This document shows positions 1 to 6,166 of a stretch of DNA of 7,946 nt, one piece after another. The notes under the pieces were generated by a model. The model was not told where the DNA came from. It saw only the letters and a program-made list of their open reading frames with translations, and searched no databases. The stretch spans positions 1-7,946 of the forward strand of contig CAJPTS010000078.1 of the NCBI GenBank assembly GCA_905373625.1. The letters run 5' to 3'. The translations under genes were made by a program, and so were the position numbers. Within the stretch, counting starts at the first letter, position 1; each line of letters opens with the position of its first letter. The DNA is from Bacteroidia bacterium. Lineage in GTDB: Bacteria > Bacteroidota > Bacteroidia > Bacteroidales > CAJPTX01.

Positions 1-36
1 AGGCTTTGCATGCCATAAAAGACACTTCTGAAATTT

Positions 37-273
37 TTACCGGACACCAATAGTTAGCAGTATAGTATCTTTGCCGAGCAGACTGTATTTCGTAATATAC
101 TCGTCTCTTGTCACACCACGCACTATAGGCAGACGTTTTGTAAACCACGTCCCTACTAATTTCGCGCATTGGTTCGAGCGACATTCGCTATTTGATGAGC
201 AGCCACATGCTACTATGGCTAATAATAGCAATAATAGTCTGTATATGCTCTTGAATATTCTAGTGCGCCACAT
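37..273 (-). CDS. Small predicted lipoprotein, lipocalin-like start, possibly truncated
   Basis: A 78-residue product read from the ATG at 273-271. A GTG at 309 would add 12 residues in front of the signal peptide and is less likely. The N terminus is a clear lipoprotein signal: basic residues (R3, R5, K8, R12), a hydrophobic run of leucines at 13-18, then the lipobox I20-V21-A22-C23, with a second Cys at 25. This predicts export and lipid anchoring at Cys23. The mature part contains LVGTW, a motif often seen at the first strand of lipocalin-like lipoproteins of Bacteroidota, but only about 40 residues follow before a TAA, far short of a lipocalin barrel (usually over 100 residues). It may be a remnant broken by a nonsense mutation or frameshift, or a genuine short lipoprotein. 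The sequence continues only 36 nt past the stop, so this cannot be settled here. No clear SD or promoter was found. Confidence 0.5.
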   Translation of the reverse strand: MWRTRIFKSIYRLLLLLLAIVACGCSSNSECRSNQCAKLVGTWFTKRLPIVRGVTRDEYITKYSLLGKDTILLTIGVR

Positions 274-596
274 TGTAGAAATGCTGCTGAACCCCTGTGT
301 GGAGCTCACGAAACTCTTTATGCAATGTTACGAACTAAAATTCGTATAGTTAGGAAATTCGTCACCAGTTTTCAAATTTTTGACAAATAAAATCTATATA
401 CCAAAACAAAAAGAGTAAAAATATAACACCAGCGTTTCGCTTAAAAAAAAACTATATAATTGTGTTAATATCTGCATTTATAGTTTGTTATAATATTGTA
501 AGGTTAAACGCAGAGCTTTATGCCATTTACTTTGTTGTATTGTGGTATGAAATGAACATAAAATGAGAGTGTAATTTTTTTGACGTCGTATCACAC
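274..596. other. AT-rich intergenic spacer without a supported gene
   Basis: About 320 bases between the small lipoprotein and the terminator of the ABC operon. It is strongly AT-rich with long A tracts, including nine A at 443-451, and many TATA-like strings. I found no credible coding frame, tRNA fold or exact TAnnTTTG box for the leftward gene. Short ORFs here lack supporting features. It probably holds the leftward promoter of the lipoprotein gene, which I cannot place. Confidence 0.6.
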
Positions 597-631
597 AAAA
601 AAAAAGCGTTGCGTATTTTTATACGCAACGC
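597..631 (-). terminator. Rho-independent terminator of the ABC operon
   Basis: A perfect 11-bp inverted repeat (606-616 and 621-631) around a 4-nt loop, followed on the minus strand by nine consecutive T (A tract at 597-605). It starts 23 nt beyond the permease stop codon and points the right way to end the leftward ABC transcript. Confidence 0.92.
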
Positions 632-654
632 CCTAGTAATCACAAAAAAAGAAA

Positions 655-1983
655 CTATCGTTTCATCCATTTTGCCATGTCCTTCCAGCCAAACTTTTTG
701 CCGTATTGGAGAATCCCGTGACGATAAATACGAGATGCCATCCATGTAACAAATACAAAGGTTATTAACAAAATGACTCCAGAGAGGAGAACCTCCCAAG
801 TATCTACGCCATAAGCGACACGAGCAGGCATGATAATGGGAGACGTTAAGGGAATCATAGAGAACCAGAAACCAATAGAACTATCTGGTGATCGCCCGAT
901 ATTCATAAGAATCACGAAGCCTATTATAAGCGGGATGGTAACGGGCAAAATGAGTTGCTGCGCATCAGACGCTTCTTCAACAGCTGAACCAATTGCGGCG
1001 TACATAGACGCATAAAGAAAATAACCGCCGAAAAAGAAAAACAAGAATACAACAAGTAATTGCGAGATGTTTATACTCTCTAGAGGTTTCAAAATTTCTT
1101 GTAACGATCCGCTAGCTTCTAGCTTAGCCATTATGCCCGTGGCGGAAGCATCGACCGAAGACATAGTTGATGCCATCTGATTCAAATCACCTGCCCCCAG
1201 ATTCAACAAATTGCCTGCTACAGTTACGATTATGAGCGTAAGAATAATCCAAGCAACAATTTGAATGAGAAAGACAAGTGCAATGCCGACGATCTTGCCC
1301 ATCATAAGGTCGAATGAGCGTACGCTGGATACGAGTACTTCCACAATTCTGTTATTCTTCTCTTCTATCACGCCACTCATAACCATAGCCCCCGAGGCTG
1401 CAATTAGCCCGTATATAAGACCGCCCAGAATATAACTTATAACAAGCGCCATGCCAGAGTTTGTCTCTGCTTCCTCGCCTTTTTCATTAAAGACTACAGC
1501 CCGGACATCGATCTCCACATCTGTCTTTTTAAGGATATCCTCGAGCCCCTCAATTTGGTAACTCGTTATACGTTGCTTGCGAACAATCTTCTGCAAATCT
1601 CTGTCTATTCGCTCAGAAGCATCCATTGCAAGCGTACGAAGACTGTATACTGCCACATCTTTGGTATCCTCCATTATATTTTTACCAATTACGAGCAAGC
1701 CTTCGTAACCCTTTTCTTGTAAGTAAGTTTGAATGTCTGCAATACTATCTTTTTCTTTTACATAAGTTAAATTCTTTGCGGTGTGCAATGAATCGCTTAT
1801 TGCGTTAGAATTGTCGACAACACCAATCGTGTAATGCTTGCCCGAATCCCATAAGGCGAGAAGCGATGGGAGCACCATAAGACCTGCAAAAAGAAGCGGT
1901 ACAAGGAATGTAGAGACCAAAAAGCTCTTCTTCCGTACACGGATCGTAATCTCGCGGTTGATTATCAGTAATATATTGTGCAT
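655..1983 (-). CDS. ABC-2 type transporter permease (NatB-like)
   Basis: The 442-residue membrane half of an ABC exporter in the cytoplasmic membrane. It has one hydrophobic segment near the N terminus (about 21-45), a large polar, probably extracytoplasmic domain (about 46-178), then a cluster of about five membrane segments (near 179-203, 230-256, 308-332, 343-361 and 396-417). This is the architecture of the ABC2_membrane_3/NatB-like permeases. The stretch around 204-230, with GVIEEK and VEVLVSS, is the conserved cytoplasmic coupling region of this family. Its ATG lies 6 nt after the ATPase stop, so the two are an operon and surely partners. The length is usual for the family and the reading frame is intact. 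The substrate cannot be told from sequence; relatives have been linked to sodium or drug efflux or remain unassigned. Confidence 0.9.
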   Translation of the reverse strand: MHNILLIINREITIRVRKKSFLVSTFLVPLLFAGLMVLPSLLALWDSGKHYTIGVVDNSNAISDSLHTAKNLTYVKEKDSIADIQTYLQEKGYEGLLVIGKNIMEDTKDVAVYSLRTLAMDASERIDRDLQKIVRKQRITSYQIEGLEDILKKTDVEIDVRAVVFNEKGEEAETNSGMALVISYILGGLIYGLIAASGAMVMSGVIEEKNNRIVEVLVSSVRSFDLMMGKIVGIALVFLIQIVAWIILTLIIVTVAGNLLNLGAGDLNQMASTMSSVDASATGIMAKLEASGSLQEILKPLESINISQLLVVFLFFFFGGYFLYASMYAAIGSAVEEASDAQQLILPVTIPLIIGFVILMNIGRSPDSSIGFWFSMIPLTSPIIMPARVAYGVDTWEVLLSGVILLITFVFVTWMASRIYRHGILQYGKKFGWKDMAKWMKR

Positions 1984-1989
1984 TGTAGT

Positions 1990-2955
1990 TTACGCTTTTG
2001 GTGTTGCTGGTTTAGCCTCGGTACTGTTCTCCTTTTCGGAGGATTCTTTAACCACGCGAATAAAGATGTCATTCATGGTCGCTATCTCGCGCGAGAAGTG
2101 TCCGACCTCCACGTGTTGTAAAATTTCGTGTAGTAGCGTATTGCTCATAACTTCTTTTGAAGCACTGTGTAACATCGCCCAACGGAACATCTCGGTGGGT
2201 TTTAACTCCTCAAGCGTCCATTCTGTGCCGAGTGCATTTTTCAAACCGTCTAACTCGCCGCGATACCCCAACTTAAAATGCGCTCCAGAGAACTGCTCAC
2301 GCACCTCACTTACAGCCCCTGTTAGTACATTAGCGCCCTTATTGAAGAGGGTAATAGAGTCACATATACGCTCCACAGAGTCCATATTGTGCGTAGAAAA
2401 GAGGACGGTAGCGCCTTTATCGCGCAGTTCCAAAATTTCATTTTTCAGCAACTCCGCATTGATGGGATCGAAGCCACTAAAAGGTTCATCAAAAATAAGT
2501 AGGCGCGGTTCGTGGAGTACGGTTACTATGAACTGTACTTTTTGCGCCATCCCTTTTGAGAGCTCCTCGACCTTCTTATTCCACCAGCTTGCTATCTCAA
2601 ACTTATCAAACCAATATTTTAGAGCGACCATGGCATCTCTTTTAGAGAGCCCTTTGAGTTGACAGAGGTAGAGTGCTTGATCGCCTACTTTCATTTTTTT
2701 GTAGAGACCGCGCTCTTCGGGCAGATAGCCTATTTTACGCACATCAGATCTTTTAAGCGGAACACCATCTAGAAGTATACGTCCCGAATCTGGTGCAGTG
2801 ATTTGGTTAATACACCGGATTAGCGTCGTCTTCCCTGCGCCATTGGGTCCGAGTAAGCCATAGATACTACGCTCGGGCACTTCAAAACTTACGCCACCCA
2901 GAGCTTGAAATGCGCCAAAACTCTTGCGCACATTTTCTATTACTAATAAACTCAT
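1990..2955 (-). CDS. ABC transporter ATP-binding protein (NatA-like)
   Basis: A 321-residue cytoplasmic ATPase that powers the adjacent permease. All nucleotide-binding motifs are visible: Walker A GPNGAGKTT at 36-44, a Q-loop position occupied by the YLPEERGLY region at 78-85, a signature of the variant form LSKGM at 132-136, Walker B LLIFDEP at 152-158, D-loop SGFD and the switch histidine in STHN at 187-190. LSKGM in place of LSGGQ is usual for NatA/YhaQ-like exporters of this type. The C-terminal portion after about 215 is a family-specific extension (DUF4162-like), ending in a charged, low-complexity tail rich in E, K, S and A. The start at 2955 precedes MSLLVIENV, a normal first strand; no SD is evident, as is common in Bacteroidota. 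It is first in the two-gene operon. Confidence 0.93.
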   Translation of the reverse strand: MSLLVIENVRKSFGAFQALGGVSFEVPERSIYGLLGPNGAGKTTLIRCINQITAPDSGRILLDGVPLKRSDVRKIGYLPEERGLYKKMKVGDQALYLCQLKGLSKRDAMVALKYWFDKFEIASWWNKKVEELSKGMAQKVQFIVTVLHEPRLLIFDEPFSGFDPINAELLKNEILELRDKGATVLFSTHNMDSVERICDSITLFNKGANVLTGAVSEVREQFSGAHFKLGYRGELDGLKNALGTEWTLEELKPTEMFRWAMLHSASKEVMSNTLLHEILQHVEVGHFSREIATMNDIFIRVVKESSEKENSTEAKPATPKA

Positions 2956-2973
2956 TATAAAGAGATAAAACGG

Positions 2974-2995
2974 TAGCTATAATTGACCTTAGCTA
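2974..2995. repeat. Paired TAGCTA palindromes in the ABC operon leader
   Basis: The self-complementary hexamer TAGCTA occurs twice, at 2974-2979 and 2990-2995, 16 bp apart start to start and 19 bp upstream of the ATPase start codon. The two can also pair as a 6-bp hairpin with a 10-nt loop. It could be a small operator or leader hairpin, or chance; no regulator is identified. Confidence 0.2.
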
Positions 2996-3024
2996 GTGCG
3001 TGAAAGGCTTTTCTATGCGCTAAA

Positions 3025-3129
3025 TCAGAGATACTCGCGTACCAGATCTGCAAGAAAAGCTACTCCATCACGTTCGTGACGCAGAGTAAGCACATGCCCC
3101 ATCGCCAAAGTACGCCTGCTAAAGGGCAT
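3025..3129 (-). CDS. Possible 34-aa small protein or gene remnant
   Basis: An ATG at 3129-3127 opens a 34-codon frame ending in TGA at 3025-3027, between the DUF1573 gene and the ABC operon. The peptide begins MPFSRRTLAMGHVL and ends FLADLVREYL, with an amphipathic, Arg-rich character that looks more protein-like than random spacer. The same frame stays open upstream to about 3213, running into the 3' end of the DUF1573 gene, so it could instead be the C-terminal relic of a lost gene. There is no SD and no promoter that I can place. I do not recognise a family. A leader peptide for the ABC operon (stop 69 nt upstream of the ATPase) is another reading. Low confidence. Confidence 0.25.
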   Translation of the reverse strand: MPFSRRTLAMGHVLTLRHERDGVAFLADLVREYL

Positions 3130-3131
3130 GT
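3092..3131. repeat. 8-bp inverted repeat overlapping the 34-aa ORF start
   Basis: ACATGCCC (3092-3099) and GGGCATGT (3124-3131) are perfect inverted copies with 24 nt between. The right arm contains the ATG of the possible small ORF. No T tract follows on either strand, so it is not a classical terminator. It could hide that start in mRNA, bind a protein, or be chance. Confidence 0.3.
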
Positions 3132-3164
3132 AACGTTGTAGTCTATAAGGAGTAGATAGCCTGT

Positions 3165-4223
3165 TTATTGAATTGTTCCTATAAATTCCACGGAGCGTGT
3201 CGGCTCTACAGGATCATTAACAATGAGGTAAATCTGCCTATGCTGCTCACCCATATAGCCTTGCGTGTTAAACGTAAGGGTCAGTTTCGCAGACTCGCCT
3301 GCGGGAATACTCTCTTTATCTAAGGCGTAGGTAATGCAAGAGCAATTAGTAATTATGCGACGTATCACTAAAGGTGTTTTCCCTATGTTCTTCAATTCGC
3401 ACTCTTTTACGACTTCGTCGCCAGATCTACAAGCATCGAATAAAAGTTGCGGCATCGGGATTTCTAGGTGTGGAGCACGCTCGCGCTCCTTGGCAGAAAG
3501 ATGCGAGAAATCTTCGAGGCGCGTGAGGTGAAGGTAGAGTGTCCCCAGCGCTTCGCCGCTTGCGAACTTTAATTCTACGCTTTGCGCGCCCCACTCGTCC
3601 ATCTTTTTCGCCTTCAGTTCTAGGACGAACTTTGCGGTTTCGTTCGGTTTTAGGGTAAGTTTCTTCTTGCCTGAGATAAACTTTGGCAGGTCTTTTATCT
3701 CTACTGCTTTTGTCTCCTCTGCAAAGTTGTGTACGGGCACTTCTATGCGTTGTACTGACGTGCTAGACACGTCGCCCAGTATTTGGTAGAAAGAACGAAA
3801 ACCTATCTCGCCTATACGTTGTGCATAAAGATCTTTTTCGGTTGCATTACGCGGGATTACGTAGCCACGAATAGTGAGTACCACGTTACTCGGTTCTGCA
3901 TTACTCCGAACGGTAAGAGTCTTCGAGAAGCTATAAGGGCGTCCTTTGGGATCAAAGTTCGCTGTGACAACTCCTTTCTTGCCTGGCAAAATCGGCTCTT
4001 TGGTCCATTCCGAGGCTGTACAACCACAAGAGGTTGAAACACCGTAAATTATAATTGGGGCAGTACCCTTGTTGGTAAATTCAAATGTATGATGCAGCAC
4101 TCCGCTGTCTTCCTGCGCATCACCAAATTGGTGTTCTAAAGATTTGAACGAGATTACCCCCCCTTGCGCAAAAAGCAGTGTGGTTATACCACAAAGCAAA
4201 AACAATAAACTAAACCTTTTCAT
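3165..4223 (-). CDS. Exported DUF1573 protein with two Ig-like domains
   Basis: 352 residues from the ATG at 4223. This start is preferred over one 21 nt upstream because it has GGAGGG 5 nt before it and begins directly with a signal peptide: MKRF, hydrophobic residues 5-18, probable cleavage after FAQ at 20. DUF1573 is a Bacteroidota-rich family with an Ig-like (ASH/Hydin-related) fold. Two copies are seen: about 23-122, containing TSCGCT with C66/C68, and about 252-352, containing TNCSCI with C294/C296. Both repeat the pattern 'FxNxGxxPLxI', then a CxC, then 'xIxPGxxAxxxxxF'. A middle segment (about 125-245) is probably another beta domain. The product is expected in the periplasm or on the cell surface; no lipobox is present. 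No function is established for the family; a structural or adhesive role is inference. A run of seven G sits just after the signal peptide codons. Confidence 0.88.
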   Translation of the reverse strand: MKRFSLLFLLCGITTLLFAQGGVISFKSLEHQFGDAQEDSGVLHHTFEFTNKGTAPIIIYGVSTSCGCTASEWTKEPILPGKKGVVTANFDPKGRPYSFSKTLTVRSNAEPSNVVLTIRGYVIPRNATEKDLYAQRIGEIGFRSFYQILGDVSSTSVQRIEVPVHNFAEETKAVEIKDLPKFISGKKKLTLKPNETAKFVLELKAKKMDEWGAQSVELKFASGEALGTLYLHLTRLEDFSHLSAKERERAPHLEIPMPQLLFDACRSGDEVVKECELKNIGKTPLVIRRIITNCSCITYALDKESIPAGESAKLTLTFNTQGYMGEQHRQIYLIVNDPVEPTRSVEFIGTIQ

Positions 4224-4228
4224 AATAA

Positions 4229-4234
4229 CCCTCC
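4229..4234 (-). promoter_or_regulatory. Shine-Dalgarno that fixes the DUF1573 start
   Basis: GGAGGG on the minus strand lies 5 nt before the ATG at 4223. It supports that start rather than the in-frame ATG at 4244. Strong SD sequences are not the rule in this phylum, so the match is informative. Confidence 0.65.
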
Positions 4235-4257
4235 GTACCTGCATTTAGACGTACGTA

Positions 4258-4265
4258 CAAAATTA
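4258..4265 (-). promoter_or_regulatory. Candidate -7 box for the DUF1573 gene
   Basis: TAATTTTG on the minus strand matches the Bacteroidota -7 consensus TAnnTTTG exactly and would give a 5' leader of roughly 28 nt. No TTTG is seen at the -33 position, so the promoter is half supported. Confidence 0.4.
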
Positions 4266-4291
4266 GTATTTATAGAATTTCCGTGATACTC

Positions 4292-4525
4292 TCATAGAAA
4301 CAGGAATGGCATTTTATAGTCTAAGAAACGAGTATAATTATCGGTGTCGGGCAAACTTTTTGAGTAGGTAAAAAATGTTCCACTCTCGGGAGTGTTACTC
4401 CGACGTAATTCTCTAGAAATAACGGTTTTATCTTTGCCAATTTTCTGTGCAATTTCTTTTTGCGAGCACTTCTCGCCGCGTAGGACTTGAATTGCGTATT
4501 TTTGTCTTGGTGTTAGATGTGCCAT
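4292..4525 (-). pseudogene. IS30-family transposase, N-terminal HTH remnant
   Basis: Read from the ATG at 4525, the 77-residue frame starts MAHLTPRQKYAIQVLR and continues through SQKEIAQKIGKDKTVISREL. This is the typical IS30-family N-terminal helix-turn-helix (HTH_38-like): LT.xQR-type first helix, the S-Q-K-E-I-A helix, and the recognition helix ending in ISRELRR. A full IS30 transposase is about 300-400 residues with a DDE domain; here similarity fades after about residue 50 and a stop follows, so the catalytic part is missing. The frame is open for 51 further codons upstream to 4678, but that part does not look like IS30 and may be former IS leader. I could not find clear terminal inverted repeats. 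Most likely a decayed insertion sequence; a small domesticated DNA-binding protein is the alternative. Confidence 0.65.
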
Positions 4526-4711
4526 TTTTTCTTTTTTGGACGGAAGTGAAGATACACATTTAAACGTTCCAGAGGGGGAGGGGAAAGTCTTTTCTCTCTT
4601 CGCTCTGGAAATTTTTATGCGATAACCTTTACGCTTCAGCCGTTGTATTTGTCCCATAGAATATGGGGTATAATGCATTACGTGTGAGAAGAAGTGGCAG
4701 AGGCAATTGAG

Positions 4712-4719
4712 TATCTTTG
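4712..4719 (+). promoter_or_regulatory. Candidate -7 box for fic
   Basis: TATCTTTG matches the Bacteroidota -7 consensus TAnnTTTG exactly and lies 19 nt upstream of the preferred fic ATG, giving a very short leader. No TTTG is present at the expected -33 distance. The GTG at 4694 would place this box inside the coding region, another reason to prefer the later start if the box is real. Confidence 0.35.
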
Positions 4720-4724
4720 TGAGG

Positions 4725-4730
4725 AAGGAG
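4725..4730 (+). promoter_or_regulatory. Shine-Dalgarno that decides the fic start
   Basis: AAGGAG lies 8 nt before the ATG at 4739, an ideal spacing. The alternative GTG start at 4694 has no comparable site. Confidence 0.65.
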
Positions 4731-4738
4731 AGAATACA

Positions 4739-5872
4739 ATGTACCGTGTACCCACGTTGCCGTTAGCCATAGATGTAGAGACGAAACCTGTTTTGCGGCT
4801 CGCCGCACGTGCTCACCAAGCCGTAGGAGAAGTGAACGGAATTGCCGAAAGAATCCCTAAGGAAGCAATCCTAATCAATACCCTTGTCCTACAAGAGGCA
4901 AAAGACAGCTCCGCCATAGAAAATATCGTAACCACGCACGACGAACTCTACATCGCAGAACTAGATCTTGCCAATGCTACCCTAACTGCGGAAACCAAGG
5001 AGGTGATGCGCTATGCCGAGGCGCTCAAATATGGCTTTGAGCAAGTGCGAAACCGTGGAGTTTTGAACAACGGACTCATTAAAGAGATACAACAACGACT
5101 AATTGGCAACTCTGCTGGCTTCCGCGCAGTACCTGGTACAGCACTAAAAAATCAGTTCGGCGATGTTGTCTACACGCCACCTCAAACTCGCAGCGACGTG
5201 GAGGCTCTGATGACCAACCTTGAAAAATATATCCACGAAGACGATGGAATCGACGGGTTTATAAAGCTCGCCGTCGTGCACCACCAGTTCGAAAGCATCC
5301 ATCCGTTCTATGACGGAAATGGGCGGACGGGACGAATCCTCAACGTACTCCTGCTCGTGCTGTATAAAGACCTAAATCTACCCATCCTCTACCTAAGCCG
5401 CTATATCACACGACACAAAGAGGAATATTATCATCTCCTACAAGGCGTTCGCGACCGTGGCGAATGGGAGGCTTGGATTCTGTTTATGCTTCGTTGTATC
5501 GAGAGCACCGCGCTAGAAACAGAAGAGCAGATCCGGAAGATTATAGATCTTATGCAGAAATATAAAGAGCAAATGCGCGAAATATTGAGAAGAGGCTATA
5601 GCCACGAACTCCTGAACAACCTGTTCAGTTATCCCTATACTAAAATAGAATATGTAATGGCGGCAACGAACACCTCACGCCCGACAGCCGGAGGATATCT
5701 CAATACATTAGCAGAGGCACAACTTCTACAAAGGGTTCGTAAGGGACGTTCAAACTACTATCTAAACGTTCCCCTCATACAACTCCTTTCTCATTCGCAC
5801 GAACCTCTAGACGACAAAGAAGAAATCGAACACGTTGTAACAGTATTAGAAAAACACGAACATGACATGTAA
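4739..5872 (+). CDS. Fic family protein adenylyltransferase with winged-helix C terminus
   Basis: 377 residues from the ATG at 4739; a GTG at 4694 would add 15 residues without family support. Fic enzymes typically transfer AMP from ATP to a hydroxyl side chain of a target protein. The Fic/DOC N-terminal region (about 4-80) contains S57-SAI-E61-N62, matching the (S/T)xxxE(G/N) inhibitory helix, so this is a class II enzyme in which E61 blocks productive ATP binding. The active-site motif HPFYDGNGRTGR at 188-199 is complete, including catalytic H188, and a substrate-docking flap lies near 126-146. A helical linker (about 255-285) leads to a winged helix-turn-helix (about 286-348), an arrangement like that of the SoFic type. 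No separate antitoxin gene is adjacent. It is the only plus-strand gene, between IS30 debris and a palindromic repeat array that supplies its stop codon. Target unknown. Confidence 0.92.
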   Translation: MYRVPTLPLAIDVETKPVLRLAARAHQAVGEVNGIAERIPKEAILINTLVLQEAKDSSAIENIVTTHDELYIAELDLANATLTAETKEVMRYAEALKYGFEQVRNRGVLNNGLIKEIQQRLIGNSAGFRAVPGTALKNQFGDVVYTPPQTRSDVEALMTNLEKYIHEDDGIDGFIKLAVVHHQFESIHPFYDGNGRTGRILNVLLLVLYKDLNLPILYLSRYITRHKEEYYHLLQGVRDRGEWEAWILFMLRCIESTALETEEQIRKIIDLMQKYKEQMREILRRGYSHELLNNLFSYPYTKIEYVMAATNTSRPTAGGYLNTLAEAQLLQRVRKGRSNYYLNVPLIQLLSHSHEPLDDKEEIEHVVTVLEKHEHDM

Positions 5873-5999
5873 AGAAAATGGAGATTCTTTTACACGTCGC
5901 CACTAACGTGTAAAGAAAATGGCAAAATCTTTACACGTTGTCTCGGATATGTAAAGAAAATGGAGATTCTTTTACATGTCGTTACTAACGTGTAAAGAG
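5865..5999. repeat. 41-bp tandem repeat array with internal palindromes
   Basis: Three full units (5865-5905, 5906-5946, 5947-5987) and a partial fourth (from 5988) lie at an exact 41-bp period. Units 1 and 3 agree at 37 of 41 positions, all four differences being C/T; units 1 and 2 agree at 29 of 41. Unit 4 shares its first 11 bases with unit 2, so the array also fits an 82-bp dimer (units 1+2, then 3+4). All full units share TGTAAAGAAAATGG and later TTTACA, so each can fold: unit 2 has perfect 12-bp arms (5905-5916 and 5928-5939) around an 11-nt loop, while units 1 and 3 have about 9-bp arms with one mismatch or wobble and an extra T. Unit 1 overlaps the last codons of fic. Not CRISPR: there are no unique spacers of constant length between identical repeats. 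Confidence 0.9.
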
Positions 6000-6014
6000 A
6001 ACACGTTCTTTTTT
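5987..6014 (+). terminator. Probable fic terminator from the last repeat unit
   Basis: AACGTGT (5987-5993) pairs with ACACGTT (6001-6007) around a 7-nt loop, followed after one C by six T at 6009-6014. It is the shortened fourth unit of the 41-bp array and faces the right way to stop fic transcription. The stem is short, so efficiency is uncertain. Confidence 0.6.
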
Positions 6015-6100
6015 CATAAAACAGGACGCCTCCGACACTCTCCCCACTCTCTCATTTCTCTAGCTGTCGTTTGCCAACTTTGTGGGGCTATTCCTCGCAT

Positions 6101-6134
6101 AAAAAAGGCGTCCGAGGCATAAGCCTCGAACGCC
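6101..6134 (-). terminator. Rho-independent terminator of gdhA
   Basis: A 12-bp stem with one C/A mismatch (6107-6118 and 6123-6134), a 4-nt loop, GC-rich arms and a six-T tract on the minus strand (A tract at 6101-6106). It lies 32 nt beyond the gdhA stop codon. Confidence 0.9.
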
Positions 6135-6166
6135 CAACATTTCTCTAGCAAGTAGAAAAGAGGTGG

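Noticed and set aside
132..135. Fic as half of a toxin-antitoxin pair
   Set aside because: No small antitoxin gene flanks fic, and the inhibitory SxxxEN motif is inside the Fic protein itself, so a two-gene module is not supported.
71..349. A plus-strand 92-codon frame opposite the small lipoprotein, with TATCTTTG just before it
   Set aside because: It starts with TTG, has no family features, and the opposite strand has a convincing lipoprotein signal. The promoter-like box overlaps the start itself, so it is probably chance.
1838..2662. A 274-codon plus-strand open frame across the ABC genes
   Set aside because: It lies antisense to the clearly identified ATPase and permease, has no recognisable domain and no SD; it is a shadow of their codon bias.
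4653..4667. Inverted repeat CCCATA-GAA-TATGGG between the IS30 remnant and fic
   Set aside because: Only 6 bp with a 3-nt gap and no matching copy at the other side of the remnant, so it cannot be called an IS end or operator.
5865..5999. A short CRISPR array
   Set aside because: The unit is a continuous tandem repeat with internal palindromes; there are no distinct spacers and no cas genes nearby.
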